From Actinomycetes bacterium (lineage in GTDB: Bacteria > Planctomycetota > Phycisphaerae > JAACET01): DNA of 64,000 nt. Positions 55,768-64,000 of this stretch are shown here, piece after piece (the first letter of the stretch is position 1; every line of letters starts with the position of its first letter). Under the pieces are notes generated by a model. That model saw only the letters and a program-made list of their open reading frames with translations. It was not told the origin of the DNA and did not search any database. Position numbers and translations under genes: made by a program. Where the stretch lies: the NCBI GenBank assembly GCA_030614915.1, contig JAUXAG010000002.1:62001-126000 (forward strand). The letters run 5' to 3'.

Positions 55768-56820
55768 ATGTCCGAGCGTAATTTCTCCATGGTCGAGTAT
55801 TTTAAGCGGCGGGCAAAGTCCCTGGTGCCCGAATATCGCTTTGCGGGCCGGACCAAAGAGGATTTCCAGCAGTGGCAAAGGACCTTGCTCGGCGAACTCA
55901 GCAAAGCTTTGGGAGCGACTCCTGAGCCGGTTGATCTGAACCCCCAGATCGAATGGGAACGTCAAGAGGACGGCCTGTTCAAGCGCTGCGTCCTGCTCGA
56001 CACCGAAGCAGACTACTCGGTGGCAGCGCTGGTGTATGTGCCGGCTGATGCGCCGAAGAACGGTTCAAGGCCAGCGATTCTTTGCAGTCACGGACATGGC
56101 GATTTCGGCAAAGATTCGGTCATGGGAGTCCGCAAAAGCGATGAGCCCGAACGCGAAGAAGAGATCAAAAGGCTCAACTATGACTATGGGCTACAGATGG
56201 CAGAAAAAGGCTACGTTACCATAGCTATCGACTATCGCAGCTGGGCAGAGGGCGACGAGAAAAGAAGCACCGTTTACCCCGAGCGCGATCCCTGCAACGT
56301 CCACTTTATTCGGGGCACGATTATGGGCATCAATTTGTTAGCCCTGGACATCTGGGACGCTCGCCGGGCTTTGGATTACCTCTGCAGCCTCGACGAGGTT
56401 GACCCCAACCGCCTCGGGGCCATGGGCCTGAGCTTCGGCGGTACCATGACCACTTGGATAAGCCTTATCGACCAGCGGATCAAGGCCGCCGACATAATCT
56501 GCTACAGCGACCGCTTTGACGACTTCGCCATCGGCCGGGGCAACTTCTGCGGCTCACAAATCATCCCCGGCCTATTCGGCCTCTGTGATGTGCCGGATCT
56601 GCATGGCCTTATCGCCCCCCGCCCCTTGCTCGTAGAAATCGGCAAGCAGGACGACTGCTTCTTCATGCCCTCTGCTATGAGTTGTTACCACGAGGTAGAA
56701 AAGATTTACACCGCTGCCGGCGTCCCTGAAAAACTCGAACTCGACCTATTCGAAGGCGGGCATCAGTTTGCCGGAAACAAAGCCTTCGACTTCTTCGACC
56801 GCTATCTCAAAAATGCTTGA
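55768..56820 (+). CDS. alpha/beta hydrolase, acetyl-esterase / dienelactone-hydrolase-like
   Basis: A 350-residue alpha/beta-hydrolase. ILCSHGHGDFG forms the oxyanion region, AMGLSFGGTMTTW holds the nucleophilic serine near residue 221, and the acid and histidine are expected near EIGKQDDCFF and LFEGGHQFAG. It has no signal peptide. It resembles the large bacterial esterase group around acetyl xylan esterases. Paired with a GH4 glycosidase, a role in removing acyl groups from imported oligosaccharides is plausible but unproven. The start ATG at 55768 is used; ATG 55789 is also possible. Confidence 0.8.
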   Translation: MSERNFSMVEYFKRRAKSLVPEYRFAGRTKEDFQQWQRTLLGELSKALGATPEPVDLNPQIEWERQEDGLFKRCVLLDTEADYSVAALVYVPADAPKNGSRPAILCSHGHGDFGKDSVMGVRKSDEPEREEEIKRLNYDYGLQMAEKGYVTIAIDYRSWAEGDEKRSTVYPERDPCNVHFIRGTIMGINLLALDIWDARRALDYLCSLDEVDPNRLGAMGLSFGGTMTTWISLIDQRIKAADIICYSDRFDDFAIGRGNFCGSQIIPGLFGLCDVPDLHGLIAPRPLLVEIGKQDDCFFMPSAMSCYHEVEKIYTAAGVPEKLELDLFEGGHQFAGNKAFDFFDRYLKNA

Positions 56821-56858
56821 TTAGCTCCCCCGCGCAAGCCCCACCAAAGCAAGCTCAA

Positions 56859-56942
56859 TGCGGATGAGAGGAGTCGAACCTCCACGCCCCGAAGGGCACA
56901 GGCACCTGAAGCCTGCGCGTCTGCCAGTTCCGCCACATCCGC
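56859..56942 (-). tRNA. tRNA-Leu (anticodon CAG)
   Basis: The minus strand forms a class II tRNA. The acceptor stem GCGGATG (5' end at 56942) pairs with CATCCGC, with discriminator A at 56859. The anticodon stem CAGGC/GCCTG encloses loop TTCAGGT, giving anticodon CAG. A long variable arm (TGCCCTTCGGGGC) and the T arm GGTTCGACTCC follow. No CCA is encoded. Confidence 0.95.
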
Positions 56943-57123
56943 AAGCCGTAAGTGAACTGTTATTCTATCCGCTGGCCGCATCCCTATCAAGCTGCTGAGA
57001 AAAAAACCTGCCCACTAATGCCCATCCAAAACACTCTGGACCTGCCGCTTCTCGAACTCTATCATGTGCCTGGCTCGTGAGTATCCAGTCAATACTTGAG
57101 ATTTACCAAGCAGGAGTCCAACA

Positions 57124-58008
57124 ATGCCCGAGCTGATGATCGGCGTAATCGGTGGTACCGGGCTCGACCAAGCCTTTGCCGCAGACAACCAGGGCCAACA
57201 GCGAGAAGTCAATACCCCCTTCGGAAAGCCCTCCGGCCCCATTACGCTGACTCAATGGTCCGGCGTACCCGTTGCCCTACTGTCCCGCCACGGCGAAGGG
57301 CACATGCTCAGCCCTTCGGCCGTCCCCTACCGGGCCAACATCTACGCCCTCAAATCCCTGGGCGTTACCCACATAATCGCCTCCGGGGCCGTCGGCAGCC
57401 TCAAAGAGAAAATCCAACCCCGACACCTAGTCGTGCCCGATCAGGTCATCGACAAGACCTTTGGCCGCGAGAGTTCTTTCTTTGCCGATCATCTGGCCGT
57501 GCACGCCGAGTTCAGCCATCCGTTTTGTCCGCATCTTCGCCGGCTGCTGCTCGACTGCGCCGAGGCGGTCGAAACCAGCGTCCACGACGGCGGAACCTAC
57601 GTGTGTATGGAAGGCCCCCAATTCTCCACCCAGGCCGAGTCGCGAATGCACATAGCTTGGGGCGGCGATCTGATCGGCATGACCTGTATGCCCGAGGCCA
57701 AGCTGGCCCGAGAGGCCCAAATCTGCTACGCCCTGCTGGCACTGCCCAGCGACTACGACTGCTGGCGAGAGCACGACCCGGCCCTGTCGAAGCTCGAGCT
57801 TCTCAACGAAATCATCGCCAACCTCAAGCAGGTAACCGAATTCGCCACGACCCTCATTCAGGCCGCCATCAGCCGATCCGGAAAATTGGCCCAGATCGAC
57901 TGCCCCGATCGCAAGGCCTTAGAATTAGCAATCTGGTCCGACAAGCAGCGGATTCCAAAAAAAGTGCGCCAAGAACTCCAACTGCTCATCGGCGAGTACT
58001 TGTGCTGA
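57124..58008 (+). CDS. mtnP: S-methyl-5'-thioadenosine phosphorylase
   Basis: A 294-residue trimeric-type purine nucleoside phosphorylase family enzyme. It has IGVIGGTGLDQ, the phosphate-binding LLSRHGEGHMLSPSAVPYRA, ASGAVGSLKEKI, CMEGPQFSTQAES and IGMTCMPEAKLAREA, where MTxxPEAxLARE is characteristic. It splits methylthioadenosine (or related nucleosides) to adenine and the sugar 1-phosphate, recycling the by-product of polyamine synthesis; that fits the speB gene in the window. Inosine activity cannot be excluded. AGGAG lies before the ATG. A long frame in another register (57096-58064) is a shadow. Confidence 0.93.
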   Translation: MPELMIGVIGGTGLDQAFAADNQGQQREVNTPFGKPSGPITLTQWSGVPVALLSRHGEGHMLSPSAVPYRANIYALKSLGVTHIIASGAVGSLKEKIQPRHLVVPDQVIDKTFGRESSFFADHLAVHAEFSHPFCPHLRRLLLDCAEAVETSVHDGGTYVCMEGPQFSTQAESRMHIAWGGDLIGMTCMPEAKLAREAQICYALLALPSDYDCWREHDPALSKLELLNEIIANLKQVTEFATTLIQAAISRSGKLAQIDCPDRKALELAIWSDKQRIPKKVRQELQLLIGEYLC

Positions 58009-58011
58009 TAA

Positions 58012-58076
58012 CTCAAATTGATTTTATAAAAGCGCTCGCCCCCCGGGGGTACGCGCTTTTATAAGATCAGCTTGAG
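58012..58076. terminator. long palindrome, probable bidirectional terminator
   Basis: Arms of 24 bases (58012-58035 and 58053-58076) pair with three mismatches, two of which are G-T wobble. The centre contains CCCCCGGGGG (around 58040-58049). The core TATAAAAGCGC/GCGCTTTTATA has an A-tract on one side and a T-tract on the other, typical of a terminator working in both directions. It lies just after the MTA phosphorylase stop. It also coincides with a switch in strand composition. Confidence 0.6.
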
Positions 58077-58194
58077 TAAGTATATCCAATTGACGAATAA
58101 CGGAAAGCTGGCGGCGGACGAGTTAAGGGGCGGTTGACGGAAATGGCGGCATATCCTAACATATAATTAGGTAGGCCGAGCCACCTGAAGGGAG

Positions 58195-60564
58195 ATGGTG
58201 GATAGAGAGGCGGGGGAAGGTTCAGTGTGGCTTTCGAATCGCGGAGATGACTGTGGTAACCTAGTTTACAAAAAGAGGTTAGCTGAATTGACCCAAAGAG
58301 CTCAAAAGGAATCGGGGGCAAAGCGAAGTGTTTGCTTTGTATCCTCGTTTTTGCCGCAAAAGTGCGGGATCGCAACTTTTACCAATGACTTGATAAACGC
58401 GATCAGGGCAAACACCGGCGATTTTTCGCCGTTTGTAGTGGCTATGCACGGTGGAGAGAAAGTGGATTATGCAGACCCGGTGAAATTTGAGATTCGGCCG
58501 AACGTTGAGGGCGACTATCGATCGGCAGCAGAGCATATCAATTTTAGTCAAGCGAAAGTGGTCAGCATACAGCATGAGTACGGACTGTTCGGCGGGGAAC
58601 AAGGCAATTACCTGCTACTGCTTCTGCGGCGGCTACGGGTGCCAGTAGTAACGACACTACACACTGTTTTGGACAAACCGAGCAATGCCCAACGTAAAGT
58701 TTTGTCTGAAATCGCCGATATTTCCTATAAGGTAGTAGTGATGAGCCGGCAGGGAATGTCCATGCTCAAGGATGTTTATAATGTGTCCGGGAAAAAGGCG
58801 GTACATTTTCCGCACGGTATTCCGGACCTGCCACTGGTTAATCCCAACAACTACAAGCATTCGCTGGGCTTGAGAGAACGGAAGATCATCCTGACCTTCG
58901 GCCTTATCAGCCGGAACAAGGGTATCGAGGTGATGATCAAGGCTCTGCCGGAGATCGTGGCCGAGGATGCTTCGATCGTGTATGCGGTGGTGGGGGTGAC
59001 ACACCCCAACGTCAAGCAGGTGGACGGGGAAGAATATCGGCTGAGCCTGCAACGGCTGGTGGCTAAGCTTGGCTTGGAAGAGCACGTGATCTTCTACAAT
59101 CACTTTGTCAGTGCCCCGGAGTTGCACCAGTGGCTGTGCGCGGCAGATTTCTACGTTACGCCATATCTTTATCCACAGCAGATGACCAGCGGGACGTTGG
59201 CCTTCGCCTTGGGCAGCGGGAAGGCTATCATCTCCACGCCTTACTGGTATGCCCGAGAACTTCTGGAGGACGGTCGGGGCAGATTGGTGGACTTCGGGGA
59301 TTCGCAGGGGATCGCGGCCAATATCATCGAGCTGCTGAGAAATCGGCGCAAGTGCCTGGCGATGCGGAAGCGGGCGTACGCCCTGGGCAGGACGATGACC
59401 TGGCGTAACGTGGGGGCCAGCTATTGGAAACTTCTGGGTGAAGCTGCGCGGCGGGGACGTGCCAGAGCAGTTCTGTATGAACCGGTGCCTGAAGAAACCG
59501 GGTCGGTGGTGGATTTGCCCGATCTGCAGTTAGACCATCTGATTCGGCTGACCGACGAGGTGGGACTTATCCAACATGCTAGGTTCATAGTTCCAGCACG
59601 GGAGCACGGGTACTGTACGGACGACAACGCCAGAGCGTTGGAGATGATCATAAAGTATTATCGGAACAAGAAGGACAAGGAATTGCTGCGGCTGTTGAAT
59701 ATTTACCTGGGATTTATTTATCATGCCCAAGGGGTGGATGGGCGCTTCCAAAACTTCGTAACCTTCGAGCGGAAACTCGTGGAACCGGATGTGCCGGGCG
59801 ATGCTCTGCCGCGGGCGGTGCTGGGGATAGGGGCCTTGGTGGGAGATCCGCCCACGCCGGCTTATTTGGCCTCTGCCAAGGAGTGTTTTCAGCGAGCGAT
59901 AGTGCACTTGCCGGTGGCGAGCCTGCGGGGAAAGGCCTACTCCATTGTGGGTTTGAGCTACTACCTAAAGCAGTTTCCCGAAGAGACCGATATTAAAGAA
60001 TTGCTGCGCAAAAACGCCCAGATGCTGGTGTCGGCCTTTGAGGAGCGATCTTCGGAAGATTGGCTTTGGTTTGAGGACGAACTGACCTATGACAACGCTG
60101 CTGTGGTGCAGGGCTTATTCGTGGCAGGGCAAGTGTGCGAAGAATCAACGTTTATGGAGACGGCAGTGAGGAGCTGCGAGTTTTTACTCAAACATACGTA
60201 CGACGGGCACCACTTCTCCTTTGTGGGCAATAAGGGCTGGTTCCCGCGGGGCGGACAGAAGGCTCGGTTCGACCAGCAACCCATCGAAGCGTCGAGCACG
60301 GTGGGGATGCTGCGAACAGCATATGAGGCTACGGGCGAGGGTAAGTATGCGAGGCTGATGCGAAAGGCCTTCGATTGGTTCCTGGGAGACAACGACCTGC
60401 AATTGCCGGTGTACGATTTAGCAACGGGCGGATGCGGAGACGGCCTAAACGCAGACGGGGTGAACACCAACCAGGGAGCGGAGAGTCTGCTGAGTTTTCT
60501 CAGTGCCCTGATTTGCGTGAGCGAGAGCTATGCGAGCCGAGGAGGCAAGGGACGTTCCCAGTAG
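58195..60564 (+). CDS. GT4 glycosyltransferase fused to an alpha/alpha-toroid (glycosidase-like) domain
   Basis: A 789-residue protein. The first 430 residues form a GT-B glycosyltransferase (CFVSSFLPQKCGIATFTNDL, SIQHEYGLFGGEQGNY, LTFGLISRNKGIEVMIKALP, PYLYPQQMTSGTLAFALGSGK). From about 445 to the end there is an all-helical repeat domain resembling six-hairpin glycosidases, with HGYCTDDNARALEMI, EDWLWFEDELTYDNA and PIEASSTVGM. It probably builds or remodels an oligosaccharide chain; substrate unknown. The start is uncertain: ATG 58195 follows GAAGGGAG without space, and GTG 58225 follows GGGGAAGG. The next gene is a second glycosyltransferase 19 bases downstream. Confidence 0.85.
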   Translation: MVDREAGEGSVWLSNRGDDCGNLVYKKRLAELTQRAQKESGAKRSVCFVSSFLPQKCGIATFTNDLINAIRANTGDFSPFVVAMHGGEKVDYADPVKFEIRPNVEGDYRSAAEHINFSQAKVVSIQHEYGLFGGEQGNYLLLLLRRLRVPVVTTLHTVLDKPSNAQRKVLSEIADISYKVVVMSRQGMSMLKDVYNVSGKKAVHFPHGIPDLPLVNPNNYKHSLGLRERKIILTFGLISRNKGIEVMIKALPEIVAEDASIVYAVVGVTHPNVKQVDGEEYRLSLQRLVAKLGLEEHVIFYNHFVSAPELHQWLCAADFYVTPYLYPQQMTSGTLAFALGSGKAIISTPYWYARELLEDGRGRLVDFGDSQGIAANIIELLRNRRKCLAMRKRAYALGRTMTWRNVGASYWKLLGEAARRGRARAVLYEPVPEETGSVVDLPDLQLDHLIRLTDEVGLIQHARFIVPAREHGYCTDDNARALEMIIKYYRNKKDKELLRLLNIYLGFIYHAQGVDGRFQNFVTFERKLVEPDVPGDALPRAVLGIGALVGDPPTPAYLASAKECFQRAIVHLPVASLRGKAYSIVGLSYYLKQFPEETDIKELLRKNAQMLVSAFEERSSEDWLWFEDELTYDNAAVVQGLFVAGQVCEESTFMETAVRSCEFLLKHTYDGHHFSFVGNKGWFPRGGQKARFDQQPIEASSTVGMLRTAYEATGEGKYARLMRKAFDWFLGDNDLQLPVYDLATGGCGDGLNADGVNTNQGAESLLSFLSALICVSESYASRGGKGRSQ

Positions 60565-60583
60565 TATCGAGGAGATGTGAAGT

Positions 60584-61807
60584 ATGTCCAGCAAACCAAT
60601 AGTGATGATATCCAGTTGGCCGCCGCGGCTTTGCGGGATAGGGACTTTTGCTGAAGAGGCGGTGGCGTTTCTTCAGCGAGCCCAGCCTCGTCGGGATATC
60701 CACATTATCAGCCATACGGACGGGCAAGGTGAGAAGGTTCATCCAGTCATCGACATGACTGATCCGCAGTGGTATCTGCCGGTAGTGGAAACGGTAAAAC
60801 AGCTGGATCCGGAGGTGGTGCATATCCAGCATGAATACGGGCTATACAACTATGTGAACGAGCGAGGGGAATCGGACTTCAACAACGGCTTTCTGCTGAT
60901 GCTGGATATGCTCAGTGATTATGCGACCATCGTCGAGCCGCACAGCATCCACGGTCGGATGAAGGATGCGGAGGAGGACTTCGTGCGGGCGTTGGCCAAT
61001 AAGTGCTCGATTCTGGTGTTCAAATGCTCCTATCAGAAATGGCGGCTGGAGTGGACCTTCCGCAACAAAGGCTGGGAAATACCACACAACATCATAGTCA
61101 TTCCCCACGGGGCGCGTCCGGACCGGCGGTACCGAATCGATCAAGTGGATGAACTCAAAAAAGATTTGGGCCTTGGGCAGTTTGTGGGCAAGCACATAGT
61201 GGGGCTGGTGGGCTGGATTCAGAACAACAAGGCCTGGGATATCCTGACCGAAATGTGGGAGGATATCTATCATGAGATTCGTGAGCGAACCGGGCAGCAG
61301 TGGTCTTTGTTTGCGGCGGGGGATCTGCGTGATCCGAACCACAAGCGCCAGTACGAGAAGTATGTGGGGGAGGTGAAACTGCTGGAACAAGAGGGGATGG
61401 CCCATTACTTCCAGTTTATTCCTCGTGGGGAAATGTACTACAAGGTGATGGCCATTTGCGATTTCATTGTTCTGCCGTCGCTGGACGAGACCCAATCGGG
61501 GACCCTGGCTCGAATAATCTCCTTGAACAAGCCGTATATAACGACAGCCCCGTTGGAAGGTCTGACATCGCAGACGGTGGACAGCGGGGGAGGGCTGCTG
61601 TTTACGACCAAAGCGGGCTTGCGGCGTCAGGTGCTGCGCCTAGCCAACAGCGAAAGGCTACGGTTAGAACTGGGGAATAATCTGAAGAAATATCTGGAAG
61701 GTACGGTCAGTTGGGAAGTTGTGACAGATCAGTATCTGCGGGCGTACCACTTGGCGGTCAGCCGGCGGCGGGCCAACAGGAACATCTACGTACGGCCTGA
61801 ATTCTGA
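60584..61807 (+). CDS. GT4-family glycosyltransferase
   Basis: A 407-residue GT-B enzyme. It opens with IVMISSWPPRLCGIGTFAEE and shares with the upstream protein the motif IQHEYGLYNYV, suggesting that both act on similar substrates. Other motifs are VGLVGWIQNNKAWDILTEMW and DFIVLPSLDETQSGTLARII, the donor-binding end. GGAG precedes the ATG. The two genes are separated by 19 bases and are presumably one operon. A role in a short polysaccharide or compatible-solute-like glycan is possible; no GH130 phosphorylase, which often accompanies such pairs, is within view. Confidence 0.88.
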   Translation: MSSKPIVMISSWPPRLCGIGTFAEEAVAFLQRAQPRRDIHIISHTDGQGEKVHPVIDMTDPQWYLPVVETVKQLDPEVVHIQHEYGLYNYVNERGESDFNNGFLLMLDMLSDYATIVEPHSIHGRMKDAEEDFVRALANKCSILVFKCSYQKWRLEWTFRNKGWEIPHNIIVIPHGARPDRRYRIDQVDELKKDLGLGQFVGKHIVGLVGWIQNNKAWDILTEMWEDIYHEIRERTGQQWSLFAAGDLRDPNHKRQYEKYVGEVKLLEQEGMAHYFQFIPRGEMYYKVMAICDFIVLPSLDETQSGTLARIISLNKPYITTAPLEGLTSQTVDSGGGLLFTTKAGLRRQVLRLANSERLRLELGNNLKKYLEGTVSWEVVTDQYLRAYHLAVSRRRANRNIYVRPEF

Positions 61808-61907
61808 GATTAGCTGGTCAAAGGGGGTTATTGCCGAAGAGAGGGATCATCCCAAGTAGCAGCAAATGAGAAGAAATCAGCCAGAGGGGGATAAAGGTTT
61901 ATTTTGC

Positions 61908-61936
61908 TTGACAGGGCCTGAGTGGGCCGTTAACTT
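61908..61936 (+). promoter_or_regulatory. candidate sigma70 promoter for rpmF-plsX-fabH
   Basis: TTGACA (61908-61913) is a perfect -35 and is followed after 17 bases by TAACTT (61931-61936), a moderate -10. It lies about 150 bases before rpmF. The 275-base gap holds no YceD/DUF177 gene, which often precedes rpmF in other bacteria. Confidence 0.4.
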
Positions 61937-62082
61937 GCTCAGCTTGTTGGGTAGATAATAGGCCAGCACGTTGGCGCTGGGCAGGAGCGCTGTACGTAGT
62001 TTGTTAGCTCGTTTGGGCGTATGCAAAAGGTGTTGGAAATCGGACGGCTGAAAGATCGGCCAGCCAGAGGGTTTTGCCAGCC

Positions 62083-62268
62083 ATGTTGCCAGTACAAAAG
62101 AAAAGCAAATCAAAGACCCGCACCCGCCGAAGCCACCATAGGCTCAAGCGGGTCGGCTACGTATTGTGTCCCAAATGCGGCTCAGCTAAGCTGCCGCACG
62201 CGGTCTGTGAAAACTGCGGACTCCTCAACCGTCGAGTATCTCTGAAAGTGGCCGAGAAAGGGAAATAG
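62083..62268 (+). CDS. rpmF: 50S ribosomal protein L32
   Basis: A 61-residue protein starting at ATG 62083, aligned with the family N-terminus (MLPVQKKSKSKTRTRRSHHR, then LK). A TTG three codons upstream is also in frame but is not conserved. The zinc ribbon is visible as CPKCGSAKLPHAVCENC. The C-terminal NRRVSLKV closes the family. It is followed four bases later by plsX, the usual rpmF-plsX-fabH order. Confidence 0.95.
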   Translation: MLPVQKKSKSKTRTRRSHHRLKRVGYVLCPKCGSAKLPHAVCENCGLLNRRVSLKVAEKGK

Positions 62269-62272
62269 CTCG

Positions 62273-63259
62273 ATGAAGCTAGCAGTAGATGCCATGGGTG
62301 GAGACCAGGCTCCAGGCGAAGTAGTTTGCGGGGTATTGGACGCTCTGGAGTTCCTGGGAGACGACAAGGTGGTCCTGGTGGGCAGAGAAGCATCTATCAT
62401 GGAGCAGCTGTCGGGGGATAACGGCTGGCGAGGGCGGGTGGAGATACTCCATGCGGAGGAGGTTATCGAGATGGGGGATTCTCCGATAAGCTCGGTGCGG
62501 CAGAAAAAAGACTCATCGATCAATCGGCTGGTGGAGTTGGGGGCATCGGGGCAGGTGGATGCAGTGATTTCGGCGGGGAATACGGGTGCATACGTAGCGG
62601 CCTGTCAGTTACGAATGAAGACGCTTCCGGGGGTTTTGCGTCCGGGGATAGCGGTGGCTATTCCGCATGCCAGCGGTGTCAGTGTAGTGGCGGATGTGGG
62701 GGCCAACGTCTCATGCCGGCCCCAGAACCTTTACCAATATGCGGTGATGGCTTCGGTGTATTACGAGAAGCTGTTTCACAAGAAAGATCCGCGGGTAGGG
62801 CTGCTGTCAGTGGGAGAAGAGGAATCAAAAGGCAACCAGCTGGTGCGGGAAGCCCATGAGCTGTGTAAAGCAGATGAGAAGATGAACTTCGTGGGCAATA
62901 TTGAAGGACGGGACATTTTCGGGGGAATCTGCGAGGTGATGATCTGCGAAGGCTTCGTGGGCAATGTCCTGCTGAAGGTTGTGGAAGCTCTGGTGGGTAA
63001 TCTGATGGAAACCGTACAAGCAATAGCCCGGGAGCAGATACCGGAGACGGCGGCGGCTCTTGTTCCCATAACGCGTGGCATACAGTGCCGTTACGACCAT
63101 TCGGAGTATGGTGGTGCCCCGCTGCTGGGCCTGCAGAAACTGAGCATAAAATGCCACGGTTCGAGCAATCGTCAGGCGGTGAAGAATGCGATCCGGGTGG
63201 CTCGAAACTTGGCCTACGACCACTTGAACGAACAAATAGTCGAACGACTCAACAAATAA
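62273..63259 (+). CDS. plsX: phosphate acyltransferase PlsX
   Basis: A 328-residue enzyme with the PlsX start MKLAVDAMGGDQAPGEVVCG, the central SAGNTGAYVAACQLRMKTLPG, LLSVGEEESKGNQLVREAHEL and FVGNIEGRDIFGG, all family hallmarks. It makes acyl phosphate from acyl-ACP, the donor for PlsY in phospholipid synthesis. It is a peripheral membrane enzyme. GGGA precedes the ATG, and fabH follows 13 bases after the stop. Confidence 0.97.
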   Translation: MKLAVDAMGGDQAPGEVVCGVLDALEFLGDDKVVLVGREASIMEQLSGDNGWRGRVEILHAEEVIEMGDSPISSVRQKKDSSINRLVELGASGQVDAVISAGNTGAYVAACQLRMKTLPGVLRPGIAVAIPHASGVSVVADVGANVSCRPQNLYQYAVMASVYYEKLFHKKDPRVGLLSVGEEESKGNQLVREAHELCKADEKMNFVGNIEGRDIFGGICEVMICEGFVGNVLLKVVEALVGNLMETVQAIAREQIPETAAALVPITRGIQCRYDHSEYGGAPLLGLQKLSIKCHGSSNRQAVKNAIRVARNLAYDHLNEQIVERLNK

Positions 63260-63272
63260 TCAGGCAGGAAAC

Positions 63273-64000
63273 ATGACGGACAAACCGGGTGCGGTGATTG
63301 CCGGGACAGGAAGCTATATACCTGAAAAGGTGCTTACGAATTTTGATCTGACAAAACTGGTGGATACTTCGGACGAATGGATCACGGTGCGGACGGGTAT
63401 CAAAGAGCGACACATCGCCGGTGAGGGGGAAACGACGGCGAGCATGGCGATAACGGCATCAGAGAGGGCTTTGGAAGATGCGGGGGTGGGGGCTGAACAA
63501 ATCGATGCCATAATCTGTGCAACAATTACCCCGGAGATGCCTTTGCCGGCGACGGCGTGTTTTATCCAGGACAAGCTGGGAGCGGAGCAGGCATCAGCAT
63601 TTGACATCGCGGCAGCGTGCAGCGGGTTTATCTATGGTCTAGAGATAAGCAAAATGTTCATCGAGAGCGGGCGGTACGAGCATGTACTGCTGGTGGGCAG
63701 TGAAACGCTGAGCCGGATCACCGATTACCAAGACCGGAGCACGTGCATTCTGTTCGGTGACGGGGCTGGTACAGCCGTGCTAAAGGCGAGCAACAACCGG
63801 CAAGAAGGGATTATCTATACGAACTTGAAATCGGACGGGCATAAATGGGATATGCTGCAATTGCCGGGATGCGGATCACGATATCCAGCCAGCCAAGAGG
63901 TTCTGGACAAGCGGATGCAATACATGAAAATTCAGGGCCGGGCAATATACAAGTTTGCGGTGAACTCGATGCAGGAATTGATAGTTGATGCCATGAAGAA
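63273..64000 (+). CDS. fabH: 3-oxoacyl-ACP synthase III, 5' part (runs off the window)
   Basis: The first 242 codons of KAS III. GAVIAGTGSYIPEKVLTN, TSDEWITVRTGIKERHIA and AFDIAAACSGFIYGLE with active-site C116 identify it. RSTCILFGDGAGTAVL is also conserved. The catalytic histidine and asparagine lie beyond the window end. FabH condenses acetyl-CoA with malonyl-ACP to start fatty acid synthesis. GGCAGGAA precedes the ATG. It belongs to the rpmF-plsX-fabH operon. Confidence 0.96.
   Translation, partial: MTDKPGAVIAGTGSYIPEKVLTNFDLTKLVDTSDEWITVRTGIKERHIAGEGETTASMAITASERALEDAGVGAEQIDAIICATITPEMPLPATACFIQDKLGAEQASAFDIAAACSGFIYGLEISKMFIESGRYEHVLLVGSETLSRITDYQDRSTCILFGDGAGTAVLKASNNRQEGIIYTNLKSDGHKWDMLQLPGCGSRYPASQEVLDKRMQYMKIQGRAIYKFAVNSMQELIVDAMK

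Noticed and set aside
57096-58064. 322-codon frame overlapping the MTA phosphorylase gene in another register
   Set aside because: Arginine/proline-rich shadow translation. The phosphorylase frame has all family motifs and a proper ribosome-binding site.
59169-59177. Single perfect DnaA-box-like TTATCCACA near the strand-composition switch
   Set aside because: It is a lone site inside the coding region of the glycosyltransferase fusion; one copy is expected by chance and does not define an origin.

Overview
The window reads as chromosomal DNA of a Gram-negative-type bacterium, most likely a planctomycete-like organism (Phycisphaerae or a relative). This is an inference from gene content: a C-terminal PEP-CTERM sorting signal in a gene remnant, many multidomain two-component proteins, lipoproteins, a TopA with four C-terminal zinc fingers, and tRNA genes without encoded CCA. 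No rRNA gene, CRISPR array, transposase or integrase was seen. Most of the window is ordinary housekeeping and metabolic DNA with a few accessory patches.

Layout. 0-4 kb: clpC (minus) and a PfkB-family sugar kinase. 4-13.6 kb: a signalling block with a 1211-residue hybrid kinase carrying three receivers and an Hpt domain, a receiver-GGDEF-HD-GYP protein, a tandem WaaP/Kdo-kinase-like protein and a PAS-GAF-receiver protein. 13.6-17.5 kb (minus): ackA, carA and a secreted SH3-domain protein. 17.8-20.7 kb: an aspartate aminotransferase, a short tail resembling quinolinate synthase, a compact restriction-modification pair and tRNA-Tyr. 20.9-24.2 kb (minus): a metallo-beta-lactamase-fold hydrolase overlapping topA. 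24.5-31.7 kb: a SurA/PpiD-like membrane protein, tatC, speB, a site-2 protease, trpS, an AT-rich palindromic repeat and scpA. 32-36.4 kb: a VOC protein, an FkbH-like HAD-acyltransferase, a free acyl carrier protein and glmS. 36.6-44.7 kb: glycogen phosphorylase, a small unknown protein, queA, a GAF-SpoIIE phosphatase, a GT4 glycosyltransferase and a large exported protein.

44.7-47.6 kb is the most unusual part. A three-gene ABC exporter island (all minus) lies between two copies of the 3' end of a HAD-family lipoprotein gene. The copies share 99 identical bases, the displaced copy carries a stop codon, and the island has the opposite strand composition to its surroundings. This looks like an insertion into a gene's 3' end that restored the gene, or a recent rearrangement.

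48.7-58 kb: an M48 protease, a lone receiver, a gene desert with a PEP-CTERM remnant, two GT39-type glycosyltransferases, a GH4 glycosidase, an alpha/beta hydrolase, tRNA-Leu and an MTA phosphorylase. Near 58.05 kb there is a strong palindrome, and the plus strand switches by eye from C-rich to G-rich, compatible with a replication-strand switch (possibly near an origin) or an inversion boundary. 58.2-64 kb: a GT4 fused to a toroid domain, a second GT4, then rpmF-plsX-fabH, cut by the window end.

How the genes work together. The metabolic genes fit saccharolytic, acetate-forming growth (sugar kinase, glycogen phosphorylase, GH4 enzyme, acetate kinase). The glycosyltransferases, GlmS, FkbH/ACP module and WaaP-like kinase point to surface-polysaccharide or glycolipid assembly. 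The 4-13 kb block fits c-di-GMP and phosphorelay control. Functional links between neighbours are inferred from position only.
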